64,000 nucleotides of DNA from Phytopythium helicoides (GCA_024867545.1 JANFNE010000005.1:124001-188000), one strand, 5' to 3'. Positions 20,562-29,945 are shown, numbered from the stretch's first letter. Notes: generated from the letters alone by a model not told the origin. Made by a program: numbers and translations.

Positions 20562-20675
20562 GCTGGTGTGTTGGTTGTGTTGATGTGGTTCCGGTGGTTT
20601 GTGAGGTTTGTTTGGCTGGTTGATGGGGAGGAAACTTGGTGAAGTGTGGCAGGCTTGGCAAATTGCGGAATGAGA
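19493..20675 (-). repeat. tandem duplication unit 1 (dioxygenase gene plus 5' flank)
   Basis: Nearly identical to 21822-23004 at a constant offset of 2329 bp, from the start of the Gly tract to about 115 bp upstream of ATG, including the Inr. Differences cluster in one patch near 19646-19715. Confidence 0.9.
20660..20675 (-). promoter_or_regulatory. oomycete initiator (Inr) of dioxygenase copy 1
   Basis: Read on the minus strand: TCTCATTCCGCAATTT, a near-perfect match to GCTCATTYYNCAWTTT, about 100 bp upstream of the ATG. Confidence 0.75.
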
Positions 20676-21678
20676 CTTGGACTGGACCTATCTCGGACAG
20701 GATTCTTGTGGAGACCTCACTAATGTTACAATATGTTGAAAGCGTTCGATAGAGTTGAAGTTTGAGCTTGGAAATTATGAGGTTATGTCGAGCGATCAGT
20801 GTGTCGAGGGCACTTGATAAAACAAAAGCGTTGAGCGTGGCAGTGAGCAGTACAGTTTTTCCGTGATGAATCATGGGATATTGTTATCAGATCGCGTTAA
20901 ACTGCGTCCAGGAACTGCGGGAAAGCTGCGCGGTTGCTCAGGAGTCACGTTACCGGGAGTGATCGGTCTGAGAACGTGCCCGACCGATCTTGCTCACCCG
21001 CCATGTGACGCGACTCAACGTTAATCTCCCGCGCGGTCGTGAAAGTTGAAATGCGTCAGGATCGGTTAGGAGTGAACAAGCCAGTACAGGTGGGAGACCG
21101 CCAGAATTGGATCGATGTGGGCGACAAGTGTGCGAAGTTCTGCTCTTGTAGCAAAAGGATTGGTGAATTGGTCAGTTGTTACCAGGTGGATGATGACACA
21201 TCGTGGTGACCGATCTTATAGATCGCAAGCTCATGGAAATCGAGCCTCGTTTGCTGTACCTCGGCATGAATTGTAAGCTGCATAGATCGTGGCTTTCCCA
21301 TAAAAGCGTTCAATCATTTCAACTACCAAACACAATTGTGAGTTGGGGGCAAGGTCAATCTCGAACTCGAAAACCAACAACGCATGCGTCGATTCTTGCG
21401 GGGGTACAGAATGGATGCCGATAGGAGATAGACCTCTTCCTCCGATCTAGCTCCTTCGAAATAATCGTGCTGGTGGTTCAGACGATCATAGGGGTGTGGT
21501 CGTGGGCAGGTGACCTATTGTATTTGAATGCAAACTGGTGAGCCACTTGATGGTCTACACTTACAGACCAGTCTCGAGTCATGAATGTCTTGTATCTAGT
21601 TCAATGTCTCCAACTCGTGATCAGTGCGTTCACTACACAAGACAATTTGAAACCCACACTCTATTTCTCTGTCAAATC
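20676..21678. other. spacer between the two dioxygenase copies
   Basis: About 1 kb, AT-richer than its surroundings. It holds only short frames without domain features; one 73-codon plus-strand frame at 21203-21424 has no support. Nothing recognised. Confidence 0.6.
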
Positions 21679-22890
21679 TTAAATCCATAGTAGAAATCCA
21701 GCCAACAATGACAGCAAGCACACACCCTCCTGCTTCACTTGCGACAAGCTTCCGTTAGAACTGCTCGGTGAGCTTCCACCACCAGTGTCACTGCTGGGAG
21801 TCGAACCAAATCCTCTGCCACCACCACCACCACCACTGACCGCAATCCCTCCATTCTCAGTGTACTGCACCGCCGGAGTGATCGTCTCCGCACGAGTCAT
21901 GTCCACACCGATCGAGATCCACGCCAAAATGCCGTCGCTCACATCATCGCCCACAAGAACATACTCCATCACAGGATCAAAGCCCGTACGAGCCTGGCCA
22001 GACATTATAGAGTCATCCTCATTCAATACCAGTCCTTGCGTGTTGGTCGAGTACGGACTCGTCTTCTCCACTTCCGTGATCAAGTCCTGGTCGAAGAACA
22101 CCTGACCCACGTGCGACGAATACCCACCAGAGTACGTGTTGTTCTCCAGCAACGTGCCGTTGTAGGTTCCGAGCACGTGGATGTGGATCGCACGACCAGT
22201 GTAGTGACCCGGGAAGATGGTCGTGAAGGATACCAAACCGTCCGCGTCCGTCGGCGACAACCCACGACCGAACGTCGCATTGATGTTTGAGGCCACCGAG
22301 CTATCGCCGTTGCCAGACGCGACTACACCCGAGTACACACCCGTGGCATTGCAATGCCAAAAGTCGATGTACAAGTTCTCGACAGGCTCGCACGTGTTCA
22401 CGCCGACGATCTGGAGGTCGGCGTAGAGGTCCACACCCCTCTGGTCCTCGCGGATGTCGCTGCGCACAAACTCACCAGCCACGTAGTACGGACCCTGGGT
22501 TGCCTCAGGCTCCAGCACACACTTGACGTCCGAGCCAAACAGCTCACTCGCCGTCGTGTTAGCCGTCAGGCCCGTGCGGTTCGACAGATGGCTGGTGGCC
22601 AGCACGGTGTCGATGTCGAGGCGACGACGTTGTTGCTTCTCGGCACGTAGCTCACGGAGCTTGGCGGCACGGCGAGCGGCCGTGCGTTCTTGGAGCTTGC
22701 GGGTCGCGTCGGAGTTGGCGCAGTTCTCAAGCAGACGCTTGCTGTTGGCCATGAAGAGTTGGCGTTGGGCGAGTTGTTCTGGGGTCTTGGCGTGGTGTGC
22801 GGCTCCAGGGTGGGCTGACACGTTGTCGATGAGTAGTTGGGAGTAGGTGGCGATGGCGGCGACCGCGAGGATAGCGAGGTGCTTGATCAT
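21679..22890 (-). CDS. secreted intradiol ring-cleavage dioxygenase-like protein (tandem copy 2, GPI-type tail)
   Basis: 403 aa, single exon. Residues 1-365 are almost identical to copy 1: the same signal peptide, basic propeptide-like segment, GPYYV and the iron-binding region GHYTGRAIHIHV. After a short Gly run it continues with a Ser/Gly/Pro-rich linker (STPSSDTGGGSSPSSSNGS) and ends in a hydrophobic segment, GVCLLSLLAGFLLWI. This is the layout of a GPI-anchor signal, so copy 2 is probably held at the cell surface while copy 1 is released (inference). Near residues 290-310 the copies differ sharply (GLVLNEDDSIMSGQARTG here, ELLLNANDGILQGEAATG in copy 1) within otherwise identical DNA. Confidence 0.88.
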   Translation of the reverse strand: MIKHLAILAVAAIATYSQLLIDNVSAHPGAAHHAKTPEQLAQRQLFMANSKRLLENCANSDATRKLQERTAARRAAKLRELRAEKQQRRRLDIDTVLATSHLSNRTGLTANTTASELFGSDVKCVLEPEATQGPYYVAGEFVRSDIREDQRGVDLYADLQIVGVNTCEPVENLYIDFWHCNATGVYSGVVASGNGDSSVASNINATFGRGLSPTDADGLVSFTTIFPGHYTGRAIHIHVLGTYNGTLLENNTYSGGYSSHVGQVFFDQDLITEVEKTSPYSTNTQGLVLNEDDSIMSGQARTGFDPVMEYVLVGDDVSDGILAWISIGVDMTRAETITPAVQYTENGGIAVSGGGGGGRGFGSTPSSDTGGGSSPSSSNGSLSQVKQEGVCLLSLLAGFLLWI

Positions 22891-23004
22891 GCTGGTGTGT
22901 TGGTTGTGTTGATGTGGTTCCGGTGGTTTGTGAGGTTTGTTTGGCTGGTTGATGGGGAGGAAACTTGGTGAAGTGTGGCAGGCTTGGCAAATTGTAGAAT
23001 GAGT
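21822..23004 (-). repeat. tandem duplication unit 2 (dioxygenase gene plus 5' flank)
   Basis: Partner of 19493-20675. The match ends just beyond the Inr, where the upstream sequences diverge abruptly, so the duplicated block carried its core promoter with it. Confidence 0.9.
22989..23004 (-). promoter_or_regulatory. oomycete initiator (Inr) of dioxygenase copy 2
   Basis: Minus strand ACTCATTCTACAATTT fits GCTCATTYYNCAWTTT. Compared with copy 1 it has changed at variable positions (Y/N) and at the first base only, keeping the core. Confidence 0.75.
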
Positions 23005-23843
23005 CCTCGCTTTGCTCGAGCTTAGTGAAAGATCCGTTGATTGTCACCTTGAATCTGTTGGATGCTTATGTGTGGCCTAGTGGTAATTGATGGAAGCCAT
23101 ATATTCTACCATTAACCGCAGGTTAGTAAAACATGGGAGAGGCTGACAACGGCGCTGCGCTTGTCGGTGAAGTGGACATCCAGAGCTGCTGTATCTTTCT
23201 TTGTCGAGGACTTGTTCTTTACTATCCTACAGGCTTTGCACATGACACTCATCCCACCTAGACGCGATGTGTTCGTATATCACGGCGCATTGGACGTGAT
23301 CCGTGTGCAATCTAGACTGGTGATGTGTACATTTTTACCTACGCAACGAACAGCCCAATGGCGACAGGATCGGCAAGGCACAAAGGAAAGGAGAAGCCAC
23401 CATTGATACGAGCGCCAGGACCCATGCCATAAAGTCCATTTGTAGTCCAGGAGTTAAAAACCGTTTGTTGAAGAATCTATTGAAGACGGTTGATAGGTGG
23501 GGCACCACAGAGGTAGAATTGTGATTGAAGGAGTATGCATTGGCCACGCTTTACATCAATTCGGAGTGGCAACCGATCTGCCCTAGTTGGGAAGACTATT
23601 GATAGTGACGCTTCACCGCAGACGAATTTGTTAGCATTGCCAGCAGTGAGCGATCCAGTGAAGACAAAGGACCACCGGAAGGGCGAAGGACCGCCGGAAC
23701 TGGAGGAGCTTTGCTGAGCACAAGAATTGGGCTATCTAATTGATTTGCTACCAGTTGGTGGATAATTTGCGACTATATCAAAGTTGGTCGACGTGCTTCA
23801 CGCAAATATAGCGCGCTCCAATCCTAGTCGTCTGCACTATAAC
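23005..23843. other. intergenic region
   Basis: About 840 bp between the dioxygenase promoter and the CobW stop codon. Short frames on both strands show no domain, signal peptide or good codon pattern. Nothing recognised. Confidence 0.6.
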
Positions 23844-25562
23844 TCACTCCTCGAATGTGTAGTACTCCCAGGGCTCGAACGGGTCCTCCCAGTCCTCCAC
23901 TTCTTCGTTTTCGTACTGGACCATCTCGTCGTCAGTCAGCAGACACGCGTCTAGCGCGCCGCGGATCCGTGCTATGTCGTCCTCCTCTTGGGAGAACCGA
24001 CCGATAAAAACGATCTCTTGTCCGCGGTCACCGTGCTTGCGAGCTATGAGCTCCTTGTAGTTGGGTAGCTCTTTCATAGACCGAGTTCGCTCTTCTTCTG
24101 GTACTGCAGCGATCCACATGCCTCCATTCGCCAATGTGCAATAGAGCCCCGCCTGCGACCACGTGCCATAATTGAACCGCCGAGAGCCCAGCCAAAAGAT
24201 GCCTTTGCTGCGCAGCAAATTCTTGAAAAGGCCGTTTTGCTTGCTCTCCAGTCGCTTGGCGATTTCCTGTTCATCCAAGGGAGCAGAATCTCCCTGGGAC
24301 TCTCCGTCGTCAGCGTCTTGTTCATTATTCTCCGCTGCATCTTCATCATGATCCTCGTCTTCATGTTCATCGTGATCGTGACTATCGACATCATCGGCAG
24401 GGAACGGAGGAAGGGTAGGGGCTTCGACAATCACGAATTCGTCCTGGAGGATACCGATGAGTCGAGCTGGATGGAACGGGCGGGTCGCACGATACAGGAA
24501 CGATCCGATTCCGTACTCCACTGTCTCCGGGACATGAGGAACCGAGAGTGACTCGAGCCATCCTACCTGCCGGGATGCACGCTCAAAAGAAAAGAGTTCG
24601 GTACCCAAGATCAGGTCAAGATTTACTCGACTCTTGACCGTCATTTCGATCTTGGCGTACGAGTTCAGTCGCCGCAGCACCTTCTCGATGGCTTCAACAT
24701 CCTTGGCGGACACGAGATCTGTTTTGTTGAGTAAGATCACGTCGGCAAACTCAATCTGGTCGATGAGAAGGTCCGTAAGAGTCCGAGTATCGTCTTCAGG
24801 TAGCTGCGAGCGGTGGGCTTCAATGTCCGCGAGCATCCGTGGATCTTCAAATACATGAAAGAACGTTGCAGCGTCCACGACAGTCACACAAGTGTCCAAA
24901 TGCGCAATGTCCTTGAGCAAAGGTAAATTCTCGCCGTCACGAACCAGGAGCTCATCCAACTGAACAGTTGGAATTCCTACAGACTTGCCAGCATCCGTGG
25001 AGGGACTGCTGCTCGAAGTTGAGTAGCTGGCGGACGAGTCGGTGCGTGATCGCTTGGGACTGCGCGGAGACATCGTTGGGTCAATCTCCTGCTCCTCAGA
25101 AGCAGAGACCTCTTGCTTCGTCATCCCATCGACGTCAGGAAGCGCAAAAACAAACGTTTCGGCAACTTGCATCGGCTCACTGATACCAGAGCTCTCGATG
25201 ACAATATAGTCGACTTCTCCATCCTGGACGATGCGAGCCACTTGCTCAAGCAGATCCACGCGCAGCGTGCAGCAAATACAGCCGTTTTCAAGTCGAACGA
25301 GCTGCTCTTCACGCTGGAGAACGCCTGCTGACGCCACTAGATCCGCGTCAATGTTGAGCTCGCCCATATCGTTCACGATAACGGCTACTCGCAATGAATG
25401 ATCTTTGTTCTTGAGAATGTGCTGCAGAAGAGTTGTCTTGCCACTCCCCAGGAAACCCGACAGTAGCGTAACGGGGACGCGTCCATCCTTCGTCTTGCTT
25501 GTAGCCTCCATCGCCTCACCAGAGCGCTTCATTGATGGCTTTACAGAGGTGGAAATTGCCAT
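23844..25562 (-). CDS. CobW/COG0523 family GTPase, putative zinc metallochaperone (ZNG1-like)
   Basis: 572 aa, single exon. G3E P-loop GTPase: Walker A GFLGSGKTT (36-44), the metal site of the family in ENGCICCTLR (CxCC), ESSGISEP, and the NKTD base-recognition motif in LLNKTDLV. The CobW C-terminal domain follows (KGIFWLGSRRFNYGTWSQAG). Relatives insert zinc into methionine aminopeptidase (ZNG1) or handle other metals. Two insertions stand out. One is a Ser/Arg-rich stretch (SPRSPKRSRTDSSASYSTSS) inside the GTPase domain. The other is a His/Asp/Glu-rich run (DSHDHDEHEDEDHDED) between the domains, a likely metal-binding loop. The acidic C-terminus (EDWEDPFEPWEYYTFEE) is also typical of eukaryotic members. 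Which metal it carries cannot be told from sequence. Confidence 0.9.
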   Translation of the reverse strand: MAISTSVKPSMKRSGEAMEATSKTKDGRVPVTLLSGFLGSGKTTLLQHILKNKDHSLRVAVIVNDMGELNIDADLVASAGVLQREEQLVRLENGCICCTLRVDLLEQVARIVQDGEVDYIVIESSGISEPMQVAETFVFALPDVDGMTKQEVSASEEQEIDPTMSPRSPKRSRTDSSASYSTSSSSPSTDAGKSVGIPTVQLDELLVRDGENLPLLKDIAHLDTCVTVVDAATFFHVFEDPRMLADIEAHRSQLPEDDTRTLTDLLIDQIEFADVILLNKTDLVSAKDVEAIEKVLRRLNSYAKIEMTVKSRVNLDLILGTELFSFERASRQVGWLESLSVPHVPETVEYGIGSFLYRATRPFHPARLIGILQDEFVIVEAPTLPPFPADDVDSHDHDEHEDEDHDEDAAENNEQDADDGESQGDSAPLDEQEIAKRLESKQNGLFKNLLRSKGIFWLGSRRFNYGTWSQAGLYCTLANGGMWIAAVPEEERTRSMKELPNYKELIARKHGDRGQEIVFIGRFSQEEDDIARIRGALDACLLTDDEMVQYENEEVEDWEDPFEPWEYYTFEE

Positions 25563-25886
25563 TACTGAGTTGAGAGACTTGCTATGAAGACTGGAGATTG
25601 GGAAGTGAGATCATGGTCTCATTGTGAGACTCAGGACAATACAGTACTTCCCCGACGGACACAACCATTGGAGCGCACCACAATAACCGCTCTACACTAG
25701 TCTCCGAATCGCCGCCGTCGGCAAAGGATTCCCGTTCTAGTCAATGCGTTCTGGTGGTCTGTCCGACGGCGGAATTGATCTGTGAACCAAGTCGCTTAGT
25801 AGTAGTAAGAGTTGATGCGCCGTCGGACAAGTTGACTTTGAGTTACAGCTACTACGTTCAACAGATACGAACAGTTCGGCGCCTCC
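25563..25886. other. intergenic region with inverted repeat
   Basis: 324 bp between the CobW start and the DUF1996 stop. Apart from the inverted repeat listed separately and further CCGACGG/CCGTCGG half-motifs near 25650 and 25710, nothing is seen. Confidence 0.6.
25760..25829. repeat. 12-bp perfect inverted repeat (46-nt spacer)
   Basis: TGTCCGACGGCG at 25760-25771 and CGCCGTCGGACA at 25818-25829 are exact reverse complements. They lie just beyond the 3' end of the DUF1996 gene, so may form a transcript-end hairpin, or be a relic of a short element. Function is unknown. Confidence 0.7.
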
Positions 25887-27146
25887 TCACCATCGCTTAG
25901 TTCTGCAGCTCGAGCTGGTTGAGCTGGTAGGAGTTGCAGCCTCAGTCATTGGCGTGGGTGTTGCCGCAGGAGCTTGATTCGACGTGTGTCCCGTGCTTCC
26001 AGTGTTGACTTCGTTTGGGGCACTCGTACCCGACGCATCACCATTGCCAGGTACAATATCAAAACTGGAGGAATTTGCTTCGCCCCCGACAGAGGCTTCA
26101 TCACCTCCAGCAGAAGTGGTGGCTGAGTTCGACTCGTCGGCACTGCTCGCGATGTCTGCTCCAGTGCCGCCATCTACAGGATTGTTTCCTGGCAAAAGCG
26201 TAACGAATTGTGTCTCCTCCACGATCTCGGGCTCCGTGGTGCATCTAACCTCGGGTGCCTCACTGCTAAATGTCTCTGCGAGGGGAGGGCATTCTCCTGG
26301 GTTGAAGTAATTCTTGTCCGTGCACTGGTCGATGGCAGCCTGCAGGACATCAACATCCCACCCGTTCAGGAAATCTCCGTGAAAGCTGTAGCCTGTTGTG
26401 TCTCCGTTCGAAAGCACGAACGGGTGCTGGTCGCCGTCCCATTCGTCATCGTACTTGTCGACGCTGTAGAAAGCTTCGTAGAAAATCTTGACCATCTTCT
26501 TCCAGCCCTCGGGACAGGATCCGCCATCAAGCTCGGTCGCGTACGCCACGTGCGACTTGTGATCGTCCGAGTCGAGATTAACACCGTCCCAGCACATGGG
26601 GAAGTTGACCTGGCCGCGAAGTCCCTGCGGGCACTTGGTGTTGGGGATACCTTGCTGCTCTGGGTGAGAATTTTCGTAGTCAATGCAGACCCACGTGATA
26701 GCACGTTGCTCGATGGAGTCACCACCTTCACGCAGCGACGGATCGCCGGCAAGCATCTTGAGGCCGTCCGGGAAAGCAACCACAGTCTCGTTTCCGGTCG
26801 GGCGTGGCTCATAGTAAACGATTTGGTGGCTCTCCACCAAGCCATATCCCGAGCCATTCTTGTATTTGACGTAGAGCTGAGGCACCCAGTAGGCGCTGAG
26901 GTCGGCACCGATAGGGCACGACGTGCAGGTCGATGCTCGCATGTCCGCTCCGTCAGCGTCTTTGCTGAAGCCGTTCCCACCACTGACCGCGTGCAGGTGC
27001 TTGGAGACCGTACCAGGATTCACGATCGGATCCACTCGGTCCACGACGAGATTGTTCCAGCAGTCGAAGCGGAACATGGCGGCCGTTAGCGGTGCTCCGA
27101 GAGCCAAAGCGAGCACTAGAGCTTTCGCCCTGGCAATCAGCTGCAT
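25887..27146 (-). CDS. secreted DUF1996 protein
   Basis: 419 aa, single exon. The start ATG at 27146 opens a signal peptide (MQLIARAKALVLALALGAPL, cleavage near TAA-MF). The DUF1996 domain follows at once: FRFDCWNNLVVDRVDPIVNPG, SKHLHAVSGGNGFS, conserved Cys pairs (CTSC), WVPQLY, and CWDGVNLDSDDHKSHVAY. DUF1996 proteins are extracellular and common in fungi and oomycetes; some are Cys-rich and carbohydrate-associated, but their reaction is unknown. Residues from about 320 form a Thr/Ser/Pro/Gly-rich tail, probably O-glycosylated, as in wall-associated proteins. There is no clear GPI signal (it ends SSCRTKRW). The upstream open frame to 27317 lies before the Inr and is untranslated. Confidence 0.85.
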   Translation of the reverse strand: MQLIARAKALVLALALGAPLTAAMFRFDCWNNLVVDRVDPIVNPGTVSKHLHAVSGGNGFSKDADGADMRASTCTSCPIGADLSAYWVPQLYVKYKNGSGYGLVESHQIVYYEPRPTGNETVVAFPDGLKMLAGDPSLREGGDSIEQRAITWVCIDYENSHPEQQGIPNTKCPQGLRGQVNFPMCWDGVNLDSDDHKSHVAYATELDGGSCPEGWKKMVKIFYEAFYSVDKYDDEWDGDQHPFVLSNGDTTGYSFHGDFLNGWDVDVLQAAIDQCTDKNYFNPGECPPLAETFSSEAPEVRCTTEPEIVEETQFVTLLPGNNPVDGGTGADIASSADESNSATTSAGGDEASVGGEANSSSFDIVPGNGDASGTSAPNEVNTGSTGHTSNQAPAATPTPMTEAATPTSSTSSSCRTKRW

Positions 27147-27198
27147 TGCTGCTGTGGTGCTGGTAAAGATGGACCGATCAGTATGAGCGATGAGAAGC

Positions 27199-27212
27199 GT
27201 AATGGAAAATGA
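27199..27212 (-). promoter_or_regulatory. oomycete initiator (Inr) of the DUF1996 gene
   Basis: Minus strand TCATTTTCCATTAC matches TCATTYYNCAWTT almost fully, about 55 bp upstream of the start codon. It supports the 27146 start over the longer open frame. Confidence 0.65.
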
Positions 27213-28113
27213 AGCGACAGCTTGGAGGTGGGACTGATCGCGAGGCAAGTGACTGCCAGCCGCATGATCACTATGCAACGCTCGTGACCAGGAGCTGTGG
27301 CAGCATAGCGTATCCAACTGATTTGCAAGACAAGGTGATACTGCTTGGTTGGTAAATTTACCAAAACCGGGTTTCCTATTTTATTTGAACTATGGATTTG
27401 AAAATATGAAATACACCTGGAAATAGAAAGTTTGTGCTTGCACAGCTGGCGGCGCGGCAGTGAGGCTGTCGAAGTGCGGGAGGGGCTGCAGACAGCAAAA
27501 CGCAGCGAGCGTCGGCAGTCAGCAGTGACTGCGACTGGTCCGGAGGTGGCGTGCGGTCGGCGGTCGTCTGGTCGCCGCGGTTGCTCGCCGAGGCCGCAAC
27601 CTTGGCCCTTGTGGCGGCCAGTCCGTCTTGTAAAAGTGTGCAGTTCTGTACACCACCGACTGCAGCAATGCGCGACATTGCAAACTGAAGCAGTGGGCAG
27701 CCGTGGTGAGCTCAAGGGTGGTCGAAGTGAAGAGCTCGCGGCGGATGGACCACCATGGGGAGTGTACTGTACGGTACATGTAGCACATCGACAATCGCCG
27801 CGCCACGTCGTGTCCGCCTGGCAGAAAGTCAGCTCGCTCGCGAGTCCTCCAAGATCCGCCATCCATCACCCACTTCCCCAAAACCCGACGTCATGCGCCA
27901 TAATCCCCGCAGCCTCTCGCGTCGTATTTTCAAATCTCGGCCGTAGGTTGTCCGACGTTTTTTTTCCAGCTCTCCAGGCGCGTCACAAAGATACGCCCCT
28001 CCATTTGGTCCTCCCCCGTCGGTCCGTCGCTGACTCTCTGCGCCCACTTGTGTCGCCCACGGTACCGCTCGCCTCCTCGCGAGAAAAGCCCCATTGCGGC
28101 CAGCCCCAGCGCC
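27213..28113. other. divergent promoter region, DUF1996 gene and cyclase gene
   Basis: About 900 bp. A 492-codon plus-strand frame crossing it (27432-28910) is Arg/His/Ala-rich and overlaps the cyclase in another frame, so is rejected. The plus-strand 5' UTR of the cyclase probably lies here. No other feature is recognised. Confidence 0.5.
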
Positions 28114-29856
28114 ATGAAGCACCTGTGGAGCGCGCTGTACGCGGCGTCGGCGCTGGCCTCGACGCTCGCGTGCGGCGCCATCGCCTGGGCGCTGTACGCG
28201 CGCGCCGACCGGCTGCGCGCGTCGGCTGTGCGCTTCGTCATCTTCTGCTTCTTCCTGTACGCGTGGCTCTGGTCGCTCTTCCGCTTCGTCTTCTTCTTCG
28301 CCGCCAGCGTCGGCGCCGTCTACATTCGCACAGAGGACGGCAGCGACGGCAGCGACTCGAGCGACATGGACGACCTGTACCTAGACGCGCTAGGCACGCG
28401 CGGCGTCGCGCAGAGCTCCGAGGCTACCTCGGCGTGGCTCTCGTGCGTCATTGTGGTCGGCGACGCCGCGCTCATGGCCAGCTCCATGTGGATGCTGCCC
28501 ATGGCGTGGGAGCTCACCAGGCTCGCCAGGAGGAGCATGGACAGAGGCGCAGACAGAGAGGCGCGCGTATCCAGCAGGTACAACCGCTGGGTGCACGCGC
28601 TCACCACGCTCTTCCTCATTGGGGAAGGCGCCTACACGTTCTACAACAAGGGCTTCGACCAGCAGTCCACAAGGATACTCGTCAGCGGCAACATGATTCA
28701 GGCCCTCACGCTCGTGTACGTGGCCTACGCCATCCTAGAACTCAAGTTCTCAGGCAGGAAGTACGAGGCCGTGCAGGGAGCGCGCGTGCTGTCGCCGCTG
28801 TACAAGCGCATCCGCAGCATCATGGTTGTCTACGGGATCTTCTCGTTCCAGTACCAGGTGCTCTCGCTCGTCGTGCTCTTCAGCCGCGACGAGATGACCG
28901 TGCCCACTAGCTTGCTCGGCATCAGCACGGTCCTGTTCACCAACACGGGCACGGCGCTCTCGATCTTCATGGGCTGCAGCCAGGAGTGCGTCGTGCGATC
29001 ATGTGGCCGGTTCATGCCCGAGGAGTACGTCCGAGAGTTCTACGCGACCATGGATGACAACAGCCACATCCATTGCGCGACGGCCCCGCCCATGGATAAA
29101 CCCGTGTTCGTGTTCACCGACATTGAGGCATCGACCCAGCTTTGGACAGAGGACCCGGTGGTCATGCGCACTGCTCTGGAGCTCCACGATGATATCATTC
29201 GCTCCAAGCTAGCTCGCCACCGTGGATACGAAATCACCACGGCTGGCGACGCTTTCCAGCTCGCCTTCCACTCCATCAAAGACGCCGTCGAGTACTGCTT
29301 TGACGTCCAGCTCGCGCTGTTGGCAGCGTCCTGGCCAAAGAAGCTGCACGACATGGTTCCTGCAACCAAGCGCAAGCGCTCCAAGACCAACAAGCTTGTA
29401 TTTAGCGGTCTCCGCGTCCGTATGGGTGTTCATGACTCGGCCCAGGACATTGAGGGAGGCGCAGCCCTCGTCACCAACCGCCATCCCGTCACTGGCAAGG
29501 TGACGTACACTGGGCTGTCCGAGGTCATTGCGAGCGAGGTCGGTGACGTCGGCGTGGGCGGGGAGATTTGTGTGACACGAGCAGTTGCCCACTGGCTCGC
29601 TGTCAACTCAGCTGCGATGTCAATGACCTTCGACGTCGGCTTCATCGCTCGGCACTCGGTGCCGCAAGTTGGAGCGAGCGTGGACGTCTTCCAGGTGACG
29701 CCAACGGCGCTCGACGCTCGCAAAAAGGCATTTGCCAAGACGCGCAAGAAGAAGCAGCTTGAGCGCGAAAAGGACAAGGACAAGAACGAGGTTCGCGGCC
29801 GGCGGGAGCGCCTCGAGGCCATCGATGTGATGGAGATCGCCGTCGTGACCGTGTAG
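28114..29856 (+). CDS. seven-transmembrane class III adenylate/guanylate cyclase
   Basis: 580 aa, single exon. The N-terminal about 300 residues contain seven hydrophobic helices (near 3-25, 35-65, 105-135, 165-185, 195-215, 230-255 and 270-290) separated by short polar loops, like a 7-TM receptor or TOM1/THH1-type fold. The catalytic domain follows: VFVFTDIEAST (about residue 330, first metal-binding Asp), then GYEITTAGDAFQLAF (about 375, second Asp), both metal ligands intact, and RVRMGVHDS and GGEICVTRAV later. These are class III nucleotide cyclase motifs. ATP versus GTP preference is not certain from sequence. The tail is strongly basic and helical (KKKQLEREKDKDKN). A one-protein receptor making cAMP/cGMP is inferred. 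The start is the ATG before helix 1. Confidence 0.85.
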   Translation: MKHLWSALYAASALASTLACGAIAWALYARADRLRASAVRFVIFCFFLYAWLWSLFRFVFFFAASVGAVYIRTEDGSDGSDSSDMDDLYLDALGTRGVAQSSEATSAWLSCVIVVGDAALMASSMWMLPMAWELTRLARRSMDRGADREARVSSRYNRWVHALTTLFLIGEGAYTFYNKGFDQQSTRILVSGNMIQALTLVYVAYAILELKFSGRKYEAVQGARVLSPLYKRIRSIMVVYGIFSFQYQVLSLVVLFSRDEMTVPTSLLGISTVLFTNTGTALSIFMGCSQECVVRSCGRFMPEEYVREFYATMDDNSHIHCATAPPMDKPVFVFTDIEASTQLWTEDPVVMRTALELHDDIIRSKLARHRGYEITTAGDAFQLAFHSIKDAVEYCFDVQLALLAASWPKKLHDMVPATKRKRSKTNKLVFSGLRVRMGVHDSAQDIEGGAALVTNRHPVTGKVTYTGLSEVIASEVGDVGVGGEICVTRAVAHWLAVNSAAMSMTFDVGFIARHSVPQVGASVDVFQVTPTALDARKKAFAKTRKKKQLEREKDKDKNEVRGRRERLEAIDVMEIAVVTV

Positions 29857-29945
29857 AGTATTGTAGAGTACGTGCGTTCGCTTCAACACGTATTTATTGA
29901 TCGACTAGAGTCTACCTGCCGCCGTGCGTGAATGTCTCTCTCTGC

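Noticed and set aside
21203..21424. 73-codon plus-strand frame between dioxygenase copies
   Set aside because: Isolated, no signal peptide or motif, no Inr; likely chance in the spacer.
26208..27089. 293-codon frame antisense to the DUF1996 gene
   Set aside because: Mirror frame of a clear secreted protein; no independent support.
27432..28910. 492-codon plus-strand open frame across the DUF1996/cyclase promoter
   Set aside because: Arg/His/Ala-rich, no domain, overlaps the well-supported cyclase in another frame; product of high GC.
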